From positions 122,760,620 through 122,824,619 of the forward strand of contig NC_079134.1 of assembly GCF_945859705.1 (NCBI RefSeq): a DNA stretch of 64,000 nt, read 5' to 3'. The notes below the pieces were generated by a model. It saw nothing but the letters and a program-made list of their open reading frames with translations, was not told the DNA's origin and searched no databases. Shown here piece by piece: positions 11,641 through 21,926 of this stretch. This DNA is from Episyrphus balteatus (taxonomy: Eukaryota; Arthropoda; Insecta; Diptera; Syrphidae). The position numbers and the translations under genes were made by a program. Each line of letters begins with the position of its first letter. The stretch's first letter is position 1.

Positions 11641-13019
11641 CTTCATTTTAATTAAATGCGTTTTTGTTATAAAACATTGCCAATTAGCCACTTAACCTAT
11701 AAAATCACTAAAATCACTTTGTTTTTACTAACGTAAACCTTGTTTTTTTTTTTGCAGCACGCACGAACAAAATTAATTTAACTTTTCAACTGCATCAGAA
11801 ATTCCCAGTACGAAATAGAGATATTACCCATTAACTTAATAATTACGATATTGCGTATTTTTATAAAATTACCTCCTCCCATGCCATACGCCCATTCGTT
11901 TAACGATGTTGAACGCCCATTCATCAAGTTGTGACTTTCGAATGCAAAGAATAAATTATTCACAAGTCTATCCTCAGATCAAGGTAATCATCTCTTATCC
12001 TTCTGGCTTCTTAATCCAAGAAACATCAACAATTCAAAGTTTTGATTGATGAATGAAACGAGTGTCTTGTCTACAAAGAAAAAGTGTGACTTGGTTGCCA
12101 ATGTGAGTGTGGGAGAGCACGAGCACCCTAATGCAAATGGTCAAGCTAGGATTAAGATTCAACTTACACGTCATAACATAATAATAATAAAATTAAACTA
12201 TTTTTTGACACTTTGTGTACAACAACGCTGGATAATATGTGACGCAATACAAATAAATTCACAGAATAGCTGGCTAAATCATCATCGTAATCACGATTTC
12301 TTGGCAGCTATTTCAACATTAACTCTTACTCTTAATTCCATATATATAAACAATTTTCATTGGTAGCGGTAGCACAGGTCGCTCCAGGTGTAGAAATTTA
12401 ACAAGTCAGCTAACTGCCAAACCGCTTAATAAAAAAAGACGCCTGACTGATCCAAGAGTTGTTTTGAAGGAGGAGGCAGGTTGTGGCAGAAAACAAGTGT
12501 CTGTCGTAATGGAATATTGCCTCAATAGGCAGTTACTCATTTAGTGAATGAAGGAGCAACGCTGCTGTCCTACTCTGTTGGTTATGATTTATGGCTTTGT
12601 TCCACGATGGGAACAAATTGTTAGTGCTTTGTGCAAAATGTGCAAGGCGAATGTTGTAGGTATTACTCCAGGATAAAGGTGATTTGTTAGACAGAGGGCT
12701 TTGATAAAGAATAAAAGTCGTATGTGTTTCGATTGTGGGCGAAAATGTGAGAAACATGGAGATAATAGGGCTATGTTAATTTTGACAGCTGTGGCTGAAA
12801 CTAGTCTTAGAACATTTGATAACTTGTCGTAGATAGTCAAATTTTTCTTGAATTAATAAAAGAAAAACAGTAGCGAGCAAAACAATTGCAAACAGAGAGC
12901 TCAAAATTATTTATTGTAAACTGTATTTTTCGTAACGGTAAAAACTGACTTGTTTTTTTTTATAATGTGTAATCTCATTATGTGGAGATTTGATTTTGAT
13001 AAGCATTGGTAACATGCTG
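11641..13019. other. Intergenic, nothing assigned
   Basis: A 106-codon plus-strand frame at 12046-12366 shows no domain, no codon pattern and no splice context that I can support. The rest is A+T-rich with no clear feature. Confidence 0.4.
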
Positions 13020-13430
13020 TCCCTCTGATGTCGACAGAAAACATTTTAAAGTGGTATAAGGTTTTCAGTGCGAGGGGCTAAGGTCTTATGGAGCAATGAG
13101 AGCAAGTTCAACTTGTTCTCATCAGATGGCATTAACGATTCACTATGTGCGAAGGCCTCCAAGACACAATATAACCTAAAGTATCAAGTTCCTATTCCTA
13201 CCATTAAACACGGAGGAGGATCGGTTATGTATGACTATCTTAGTTATAAAATTAATAGTTCTGCTATGTTTAAGGTTCGTTTTCTCGAGAAGAAGTAGGT
13301 CAATTGTGCCAAAAAAGTGGTCGGATGAATACCGAAATGTACAAGTACATTTCGGAATGCCATATGCTTCCACATTTTCGATCCAATATGCCCGAAAATA
13401 GCTTATTCCAAAACGACAACGACCCATAAA
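13020..13430 (+). pseudogene. Tc1/mariner transposase remnant
   Basis: The frame at 13068 reads AKVLWSNESKFNLFSSDG and later PTIKHGGGSVM, the usual Tc1 catalytic-domain landmarks. After a frame change it continues RMNTEMYKYISECHMLPHF and SLFQNDNDP. The first catalytic Asp of the SDESKF motif is Asn here (SNESKF), and the reading frame is broken, so the copy is inactive. It runs directly into piggyBac sequence at about 13437, so one of the two was inserted into, or deleted against, the other. Confidence 0.85.
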
Positions 13431-13436
13431 AGAAAC

Positions 13437-13958
13437 TATGAGCGTCAACCGGTTTGGAAAGATAAGACGAATTCTTTATTTCAATGGCAACGACAAGCAC
13501 AGACCGATAAACGATCCCGCACATGAAATGCTCCGTAAGCTTCGCTAAGTTATAGATCACCTAACCGACAAATGGGCGGAGTGGATTTGATGGACTCATA
13601 CTTGGGTCAATACCGAATCCGAATGAAAAGAAGGAAATGGTACATGAGGCTCTTCTGTCACCTCCGTGATCTAACGGTGATAAATTCCTACGTATATTGT
13701 ACAAGCAAAGTTTGGCTAAAAACACCGAAAGAAATCATGAACTTAATTGATTTCAGAAGCGAAGTTGCTGATACGCATTGTAAATATTAAGCCCACATTC
13801 AGATTCAGATTCAGTCGACCCAGCAGTAGTAGCAGTTTTTCTCAGGAACCACCTCAAAAGCGGAGAAATATTTGCGGGTGATATAAAAAAGCCAAAAGAG
13901 TTTACGAGGCAAATCGGTTATCTGACCAACCTAAAGTAATGCATCGGTGGTATGAAAC
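13437..13958 (+). pseudogene. piggyBac transposase remnant with large internal deletion
   Basis: Reads MSVNRFGKIRRILYFNGND and then IDHLTDK, an N-terminal piggyBac segment. It passes at 13572 directly into MGGVDLMDSYLGQYRIR followed by KWYMRLFCHL, which normally lies several hundred residues later. The catalytic middle is therefore missing. An acidic tail (SDSDSDSVD-type) near 13800 may be the start of the next copy. The gene is non-functional. Confidence 0.8.
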
Positions 13959-14449
13959 CAGGCATGGAAAAGTCGATACAATTGTATCGAATTCGATACA
14001 AATGAGTTTGCTCGAGTACAAAAATACAATTTGTCGAAATCCGATACAATTTTTAAATCTATGTTCTAAAAATTCTTTTGGAATCTAAGCTTTCAAAAAA
14101 GAGAGAATCGTAAGAATAAACAAATAGAGTTGTGGTAAATACAGAATATTTTTTAAGTTTGTAATACTAATTTTAATTATTAATTGTTAATAGTTATTAA
14201 TTTATCTAAAAACCATGATTTTTGCAATCTTCTGTGAACATATTTATTTTATACCGAAAATAAATAAAAATTACTCTTTTCCGCAGAAAATAATATATGG
14301 AAAATTTAAGAGTCTTTGCAGATAAAACATTTTGATTGAATTTTATATTAATTTTTGTGTGAAAATATATTGCAATACAATTGGACCCATTTCAGTACAA
14401 TACAAATGAGATTTTCAGTCCAATTAAAAAATGTCATTTTCCATCCCTG
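13959..14449. mobile_element. hAT-type MITE (491 bp), target duplication TATGAAAC
   Basis: The termini CAGGCATGGAAAA (13959) and TTTTCCATCCCTG (14449) form a short inverted repeat. The element is flanked by a perfect 8-bp direct repeat, TATGAAAC, at 13951-13958 and 14450-14457. CAG...CTG ends with an 8-bp duplication are the hAT signature. The interior contains repeated cgatacaa/gtacaat motifs and no gene. It was inserted into the piggyBac remnant. Confidence 0.9.
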
Positions 14450-14560
14450 TATGAAACAACAGAGGATGAAATGTCTGCGTACATTGCCATATTACTGTAC
14501 GCTGGCGCTGAAAAAGCATGCAGTGTAGAAGCAAGAGACCTGTTTCACCAAAGTAGATAA
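14450..14560 (+). pseudogene. piggyBac N-terminal fragment downstream of the MITE
   Basis: The frame ETTEDEMSAYIAILLYAGAE resembles the early piggyBac region around the E-x-x-A-F/Y-I-G-L-L-x-x-A-G motif. A RDLFHQSR segment follows before a stop. This part normally lies upstream of the RFGKIRRILYF segment seen at 13437, so it belongs to a second piggyBac copy. Confidence 0.6.
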
Positions 14561-15198
14561 TATTGTAATTTTATCACGCGGTCATGTCGTTAGAGAGTTT
14601 TGAACATATACTATTCTCGTTAAAAGGCAATATGAATGACTGGATTGAATTGATTGATACAAGATTTATTTTTTCTTCGTGTTCGTTGCATTTTTCTTGG
14701 GTCTGCAAATTTAGAATTTTTTGTAGTTGTCGGGATAGTACTGTCAGTTTATTTAAAGGATTTAAGTAGGTACTTGTCCCCATTGTATTAGAAGCAGGAT
14801 CAATTCTGGTACGTCAACAAATTCGAACCCTCCTCTTGCTCTGTTTGATGGTTATGTCAGCAACTAAAAAGGTATTGAAGGATCGGAAAAGCTTGCGTCT
14901 GTTTCTTGATTTGCGCTTTTTTGAAGTACTGGTATCGCCATTAGTTTGTCTGGATCAAATGCGACAGTTTTTATTGTTATGTTTTTATGTTATGGAAGTT
15001 AAGTTGCTATATTAGTTTTAAAGGATTTATGAAAATTGCTATCCAGAGCAGGAGTTTTATGGTATTCAGAGAGCCTCATTTTAAAGATCTCAATCCATTC
15101 AATTTTTATAATTGACCCATAATTTCCATTAGAAATACATAAATGCAAATATTGGGTTAGATAGAAACTTGATGAGTAAATCCAAAATGGTGTAATTG
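14561..15198. other. Intergenic and 3' flank of the esterase gene
   Basis: No gene supported. Two overlapping open frames at 14574-14783 on opposite strands have no recognisable features. Confidence 0.4.
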
Positions 15199-15204
15199 TT
15201 TATT
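15199..15204 (-). terminator. Poly(A) signal AATAAA of the esterase gene
   Basis: On the minus strand AATAAA lies about 75 bases after the stop codon (15282-15280), the expected place for the cleavage signal. Confidence 0.6.
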
Positions 15205-15279
15205 TAATAACTAATTAATCTCTTAAAATAATCGGGAGCAACTCTGTCTTATGGCCAATAAAAGAAATTCTTTTTCTTT

Positions 15280-17148
15280 TTAATCCACAGGAAACAATCT
15301 GTCCCACAAATCAAAGCGATCTAATAAAAGCTTCTCTCTCAAAATAAGTTCATCTCCAATATCCAAATAGTTTTCCTTGTCCAAATTTAATGGTTTCCAG
15401 TTTAAATTTTTGATGTTTGGATCTCTGTAAATTTGTTAAAAATAAAATAATAATATAAAACAGACATAAAGCTAAAAATGCTTAACCCTGTTGCTGCAAA
15501 TTTTGTCCACATTCCAGTAAGTCGATCAATGATCTTGTTCTCAGGATCAGTCGTCGTAAACATTGGTGCCATATTTGGATTATAAAATAAATATTGAAGA
15601 TCATCATAATGAAAAGCTCCTAGGTTGTAGAAATAGCCAACATAAGATGAAAAGTTAAAATACAAATTTGAAAATACCTTTTGAATAATTGAGGTAGCTA
15701 TAGCGCCCTTGATACGAAAACATATAATAATAAACTGGAACAAATCTCGCAGCAAGATGTGCAAATCTATGAACTGGGAAGCCTATAACTCGATCACTCA
15801 TCATCTGAAAAATATATTGGCTTTATTTCGGAGAAAACTTTGGAAAAATTCCCATTTACCTTTGCTAGAGGCTTGATCGGTTCAAGAGTACTATTATGTT
15901 GTTCAAAATATTCTTTCTTCAAGATCGCACTTATTTCTTTTGATTTTGTTGATGTACTTGCATATCGGAACAGGCTTAAAGCTGGTTCTTTCCAAAATCT
16001 TTCATTCGACAACTGGGCATCAGTAAAGTTTTGTAGTTTAACTGTTAAGAATATAGAATTTTTATGTTGTAGTTTATTGATAAAGAACTTACATTTAACA
16101 ATGTCTTCCACTTCATCCTTAGTCATTCCGACTATAAGTGGAATTGTATGAAATTTGCCAGATAGAAATGAAATCACAGGATCCTCTACGATAAATCGCT
16201 CCTGGCCAAAGTCCCTCTCGATAACCGGTTGTCCAAATTCTTCAATACTATTTTTGATTGTTGGGCTCTACAACAAGTTTTCATAATAAAATCACAAACA
16301 TTTTAAATGACCACTCAGTTACGTACCTCTTTGAGACATTTCATCATAAATTCCAATTCATTTGTAGGACATTTCAATGCAGTTGCAAGTTTCTTGGCTG
16401 AATCCATTTGATCAAAAGAATAATTCCAATACGACACAGCTGATCCACTCATAGCAATAGCTCGATGAAATAAACCCTTTGTCATGGGAGATACCAAATG
16501 TAATCCAATACTAATACTCCCTGCATCATATCCAAGTAATGTAATCGAACTCGAATCACCACCAAAATTATGTATGTGATCTTTAACCCACTTAAAGGCA
16601 GCAACTTGATCTTTAAGTCCTGCATTTCCTGGGGCATCAGCAGTTCCAGTGGCAAGAAATCCCAACGAACCCAAACGATAATTGAATGTTACCAAAACAA
16701 TATCACGATCCATTAATATCTGTGGTCCGGAAAACTTCTGACTTTCACCAGAGAACTCAATAAATCTGCCGCCATGGATGTAAATGATAACCGGCTTGTA
16801 TTCAATTACATTTAAATTCTTTGTATAGACATTGAGGCGTAAACAATCTTCAGATTCTTCAGTTAAATTTAATTGGCTTTGAATTGGCTGCGGGCATCGC
16901 GGACCATCATTAGTGGCATCAAATATTTCAGGTGCCCATGGTTTGACTGGCTTGGGATTTTGAAAACGTAATTCACCTTCTGGTGATTGAGCATAGCGAA
17001 TTCCACGGAAAGCATAAAAATCTTCACCTAAGCGCGATGTTAATATTGAACCGCTTATGTCACCTAAACTAGTGGAAATTTTAATTGCGGAAGTTAAAGT
17101 CAACGACGACGACGACGTGATAAGAAACGCGAAGCACAAAGTTAGCAT
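15280..17148 (-). CDS. Catalytically altered carboxylesterase-like protein (Ser replaced by Asp)
   Basis: Six exons on the minus strand: 17148-16327, 16267-16093, 16041-15860, 15804-15678, 15619-15487 and 15424-15280. All join in frame through GT-AG introns of 51-62 bp, giving 527 residues, the usual COesterase length. A hydrophobic signal peptide (residues 1-21) suggests secretion. Landmarks: FRGIRYAQ (48-55), EDCLRLNVY (100-108, with C85 and C102 placed for the first disulfide), FNYRLGSLGF (155-164), AGLKDQVAAFKWV (176-188) and the NFGGD turn (194-198). The nucleophile elbow GESAG is GYDAG (206-210), so the catalytic Ser is Asp208. The oxyanion motif HGGG is HGGR (125-128). Glu326 (TKDE) and His439 (FHYDD) of the triad remain. 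There is no transmembrane segment or long tail, unlike neuroligin, gliotactin or glutactin. The family is certain; ester hydrolysis is unlikely. Confidence 0.92.
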
Positions 17149-18684
17149 TGTGATGGAGAACTGAATAATATTTTTGCAAATGAAAACGATGAAAGAGTGT
17201 TTTTTGGGTCGACCTAATCAATTAAAAGCTTTTTCGAAATTATCTGATTCAGATTGTTTTATAGAAGAAGACATTATTTATTCATTTATAGGGTGATTGA
17301 AACTCAAGTTAAATAAGTTATACAAATTTTCATTTACGTTTTATTTATTTTCTCAAAATGTACTCAAAAATTAAAAGTTAGCCCGACCAAAACGAGGAAT
17401 ATCGTGGAAAAATCATTTATTATTTATTCTTTTTTACCTTTTTACTTAGTTTGCAGGTTGTGGAGAAATAGGCCCCTGGTCTTTTATTTATTGAGCAGAA
17501 GAACAAAAAAAGCCTAGAGAATTTTCTGGTAACAGCAGCTAGAAACAACATCTTCCCAAGTCCAAACATATTAGTCTCCGAGTTTGCGAAGGACCACCCG
17601 GACTTTGTGCCCAACAGCTCAAACGAAAGGCTGTTTGTTCCGTTTGGGCAAATCATCTGACGCAGATTACATATGCGAAAACAACTTAAGCTCAATCACT
17701 GACTACGTCATCACATCATCAACGACGTCAACCATGTAATTTCAATATTAGGAACTCAGTGCTCAATCCGAAAGTATAAATGCATTGAAAAAATATGTCT
17801 ATGAATTAAATACAAGGGTTGGTCGAGATCGAGTCATGCAAAAAGTAAAGAAGAAGAATTCGGAAGCGCCGGTTATTTAAAATAACATCTCTCGAGTTAT
17901 GGATCCAAACGATAGTTTGGATGACACATACAAACTTGAGTCGAAACTACGTACAAGTTAATATTTTCCCAGTCAAATGGTAAGTTAACAATATTTATAT
18001 TTCAGGTGCCAGAGTTGAACAACACTCAAACTCATGTTTGTAACAACAGCAGTTTTTTTTGACGTGATAACGTCTTATAAATCGATGAACCATGGCAGCC
18101 ACCACAAAAAAGTGACGCCATTTTCTAGAGTTACACTCTCGCACTTTCGCAGTGCGTCAAAAAATTTAAATTCAAAATTAAAAATAAACTATTAGAGATA
18201 AAAAAATCTCCTAAATCTTATTTGAAAGATAATAATCTAAAGCCTAATCCAAATGAAGGATTTTTAAAAATTTCGTCATTTAATAGGGTAAACAGGGGTA
18301 AAACGGAAAGTTGAAATTTGGGCTAAAATCTAAACGCGTGGTCGCAAAGAGTTGATTCTTTTTGTTATAGATAGAAGAGACTGATTTAAGGATAACTGCA
18401 TTTAAGAAAAAATTCTAAAAAATTCTGGAACTCCGCTATAACGTTTTGTTTGAACGTTGATCAGGTGTTGTGTGTATGACAAAATGTTGATTATGGGTAG
18501 GGGAATTTTTTTTTGACAATTCTAAAGGTGCCAGGTGAAAGATGAAAGATCTCATACGGATTTTTTTCCAACACTCTGCGTTTTGAAATATGAATTTTTG
18601 AAAAATACCTACTTTTTTAGGGGTAGTTTTTGATTTATTAGCTTTTTTTTGGAGCGTTCAAAAAATCTCAAGTTATATGGGACA
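17149..18684. other. 5' flank of the esterase gene and intergenic
   Basis: On the minus strand TATAAAAC occurs at 17263-17256 and ATTCAGTTC just upstream of the start codon. They are about 95 bp apart, too far for one simple core promoter, so no promoter is called. At 18058 TTTGACGTGATAAC begins a block whose partial complement appears near 19770-19785; this may be a decayed inverted-repeat element. No gene was seen. Confidence 0.35.
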
Positions 18685-18724
18685 TGTAGGGATAAATGCG
18701 CATGCATGTGCATTTATCCCTACA
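18685..18724. repeat. 40-bp loopless palindrome
   Basis: TGTAGGGATAAATGCGCATG is followed without a spacer by CATGTGCATTTATCCCTACA. The arms are 20 bases with one mismatch. It could extrude as a cruciform, or be the core of a small inverted-repeat element. No flanking context explains it. Confidence 0.8.
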
Positions 18725-20063
18725 GTTATTTTATTTTTGTATTCAATATTTAAAATACTTTGTACGGAAAACAAGAAAACAGTGGCTGGAAATTAAAATT
18801 TTTCTAATTTTTTGGATAAAGCATTAAGCCTAGTATGTTGCTAAAGCAAAACGAAAATTTTTCTAAGTCTCTCAAAGTCAAAAAACTTTTGCTGCAAGAA
18901 AAATTGCCCGGACAAATAAATGGGAGTGACAAACTATTAAAAATTCTCCATATATTCTAGCACAGGTAAGAATTTCGTTACCTAAAAATCAATATTTTCA
19001 AAACGATCCAACGAATTTTTTTGGTATATCACACATAACGCTAGACTAACTACAAGCCACACAATGTTAAATCAAGAAACTTGCGAAAAACATCATACCA
19101 CCAATGGAGATCTGTTGCGCCATGAACAGCCACCAGTGTAGGAAGTACCGTAATCTCAGTCTGGAAATTCCACATGGTTGACTTTAAAAAATTCTAACTT
19201 CTCTTGTAGGCATCTTTGAAATGAGATTGATACGTCATTTGAAAGGTGAAACAATAACATGGTATAAATTTGTTTATAGGTTGTTAGGGAAAAAATTCAT
19301 TTAATAGCATGAGAACATAAAAATAAATGTTTTTTTGCTTTTTTTGATGAAATCTCATCGAGTTTAAAAAATTCTAGCTCTTTTTGTAGATGTCTCATAG
19401 ACTTGATCTATATATATATATTTAGCTAAGACAATAAGCTTTCAGATGGTGTAAAAATTTTAATAGATTGTTAAAAAAAAATTTACATGTTTTCTTAGCT
19501 TTTTTTGATGAAAATGATTGTTATAAATAAATTATTTTAATACTTTTTGCTCATTGTAATAATTTAAAAATGGTTTAATTATTTAACAGAAATATTTGGC
19601 TTTTTAATGGTATAATTTTTTTTGTGAGCTTTTAAAATAAAAAAAATTAATATAATGAGAAAAGAAAAAAGGTATTTTTTTTAGCTTTTTCTTGTAAATT
19701 ATGATTGTTTGAAATAAATAAACCCTTCAAATTGCTCAATTTTAAAAGCACACAACCTGTTTTCTTACGAAGTTATCACGTAAAATCATCGTCCGTAAAC
19801 CGGCTTTACAACCTTTTTTTTCAGAGTCATATCAGTCAAATTGGGTGGCAAAAAAAGGTGGCAACCAGTGTAACTAACAGTGGAAGAACTTGCTGCAAAA
19901 ATACAAGGTTAGTGAAAACATTTTTAATAAAACTGGATGACGGTGCAGCAATGTCACAGGGGCCCCCAAATATTATTTTTGTGAATAGCACCTTAAATAT
20001 TATTTCAAGGCCAAAAAATTATCAGTCTGATACGAGTCTTTCAGTGAGAGCATCAGCCGATGG
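18725..20063. other. Intergenic, nothing assigned
   Basis: A+T-rich, with repeated short modules of the type gtttaaaaaattctag and ctttttgtag around 19180-19420. A 154-codon frame at 19705-20169 runs into the hAT-like element and is not a gene. Confidence 0.4.
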
Positions 20064-21303
20064 TAGGGTTGCCATGCGTCCGGGTTTTACCGGACATGTA
20101 CTCGTTTTTGGCTGTGTGGGGGACGTCCGGGATAGTTTCTATCAATTGTCCGGGATTGTACTCTTTTGAAGCCTTTAAAAATCTCACTTTTTGTATGCTA
20201 CTCTTAATTAATTTCTTATTCAAAAAACGAATAGAGTACATTAAAAGCGAGGCGTTTTTATTTTGGTCTATTATCTGCTCAATTCTTTTTTGTGTTCTGT
20301 TCCAATATAATCAAAACTCAAAAATGTGCGTATGAGGTACTGGTTAGTAAATTCTCTGACCAACAAAAATTTATTTTAATAATTTATTTAAATTTTATTA
20401 TTTATTACAGTAGGTACCTTATTGTAAGACTCAAGGTGCAAAATTTTAAAAGATTAAGAAAAATATAGGGCCGCTTAAGTAAGTTGCTAAGTCAAAAAGA
20501 CCATTTCTTAAGTAAATAGTAACTAACTAAAAATGCTATTAGCATTTAACTAAGGGCCAATTTTTCAATAGTCAGTTAAACAGTCATTTAGTACTTATTC
20601 CTAAGGATAGAGAAAAAATCAATTTTTCAACAAGCAGATATAGCTTATTCCTTAGAATAAAACTATCTGCTTCTTTCAGAGACGAATACAAATTATTAAT
20701 ATAATATAATCTCAACAAAAATATTGTGTCAGTTGTCAAAGCTGTTTTGAAAGAATTTTGAATAAAATACAGTAGAACACAAGAAAACAAAATAATCATG
20801 AATAAAAATATTTTTGAATTTGACAATTTTTTTTTGTTATTCTGTAGAATAAATTATTCTTGATTGAAAAATTCAATGTTTTTATCTGATTGTTTATGAG
20901 CCTAATAACTTTATTCGTCGAACAGTTAACTGACTGTTTATTAGAAGATGGAAAAATTGGCTCTTAATCGTTTAAAATTTTGAACAATTGGATTTTAATG
21001 GAATTTTAAATTTTTTTTACTGTAACTATGTACATTCCAATTCTTGTAATATTAGCTAAAATTTTTAGTTTTATTTTTTTTTTTGTGAAAAAAATAAGAA
21101 AAAAATGCTACGGAAACAAGGGTTAAAAATGTGATTTTTAGTTAAATTTTGAAAAGATTGTTCCGCTTTTTTTTTGTTTTTATAAAAATACGCATTCCTT
21201 TTGTCCTAGATTTGTACTCTTTTTTGTGTCCTTATTTGTCCGGAAAAGTGCGGGATTTTACATCTCAATTACTAGTTTCGTCAAAATATATCTGGCAACC
21301 CTA
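20064..21303. mobile_element. hAT-like non-autonomous element, target duplication GCCGATGG
   Basis: The termini TAGGGTTGCCA (20064) and TGGCAACCCTA (21303) are inverted copies. The flanks are a perfect 8-bp direct repeat GCCGATGG (20056-20063 and 21304-21311). The subterminal GTCCGGG and CCGGACA motifs are typical of this element type. No transposase frame is present. A smaller element (20553-20964) is nested inside. Confidence 0.9.
20553..20964. mobile_element. Nested MITE with AGGGCCAATTTTTC ends
   Basis: The left end AGGGCCAATTTTTCAATAG and right end GGAAAAATTGGCTCT are imperfect inverted repeats flanked by TA on both sides. Just inside lie AGTCAGTTAAACAGTC and its counterpart GTTAACTGACTG. 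A related truncated copy lies within the MITE at 43146-43801 (about 43350-43560). Confidence 0.7.
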
Positions 21304-21882
21304 GCCGATGGGAGCAACTACAAATTCGTTTTGAAGCAAAAAAAAAACTCTTCATTCAACTCGTTTTGATTTAAATTTATATAATCTCCTGTCAAAAACA
21401 CCTCAAACCATGCTCAATTTGATGAAATCAATCTTGTCATCTCAAGTCATTGCATATAAACAAACATAATTTAATTCGTTAGTCAGATTAAACCACATAA
21501 ATAAGCAATAAGCATATACAAGACACGTGTTAACAAGTTAAGCTCGTCATGCAAACAGACATTAAGATTGGTTTGGCTTAGATATTTTGTGACAACGAAA
21601 CGCGGCTTGAAAGTATACTGTCAATGAGTTAGGTGAGTGCTTAAATGCATTATCGCATGTAATTATTTAAATTTAACTCGAAAAAAACACCAAATGGCGA
21701 CCAAAATGATTCCTGGCGCTGATAAGTTTAATTAATTGCTTTGGTACGAATATTTATCAAACTAGACTTTTATCAGATGTTGTCCTTTTTTTTTATCAAA
21801 TGAGCAAAAATCGATTATAGTTAATTAAAATAAAGTCAACATAAGTTTGTACATGCCATATGTGGGCAGATCAATAATTTTT
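21304..21882. other. Intergenic between the hAT-like element and the CFAP53-like gene
   Basis: No gene or clear repeat was recognised. Confidence 0.4.
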
Positions 21883-21888
21883 TTTATT
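21883..21888 (-). terminator. Poly(A) signal AATAAA of the CFAP53-like gene
   Basis: The minus-strand AATAAA lies about 40 bases after the stop codon at 21929-21927. Confidence 0.6.
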
Positions 21889-21926
21889 CAATTTATGCTA
21901 TTAAAAGTGAGAAAAAACTAAATTTT

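Noticed and set aside
17256..17263. TATAAAAC upstream of the esterase gene as a TATA box
   Set aside because: It lies about 95 bp from the only initiator-like site, and such words are common in A+T-rich DNA.
18058..19790. Possible element bounded by TTTGACGTGATAAC and GTTATCACGTAAAA
   Set aside because: Only about 12 of 14 bases match and there is no target duplication, so the boundary is not supported.
19705..20169. 154-codon plus-strand frame
   Set aside because: It crosses the boundary of the hAT-like element at 20064 and shows no domain.
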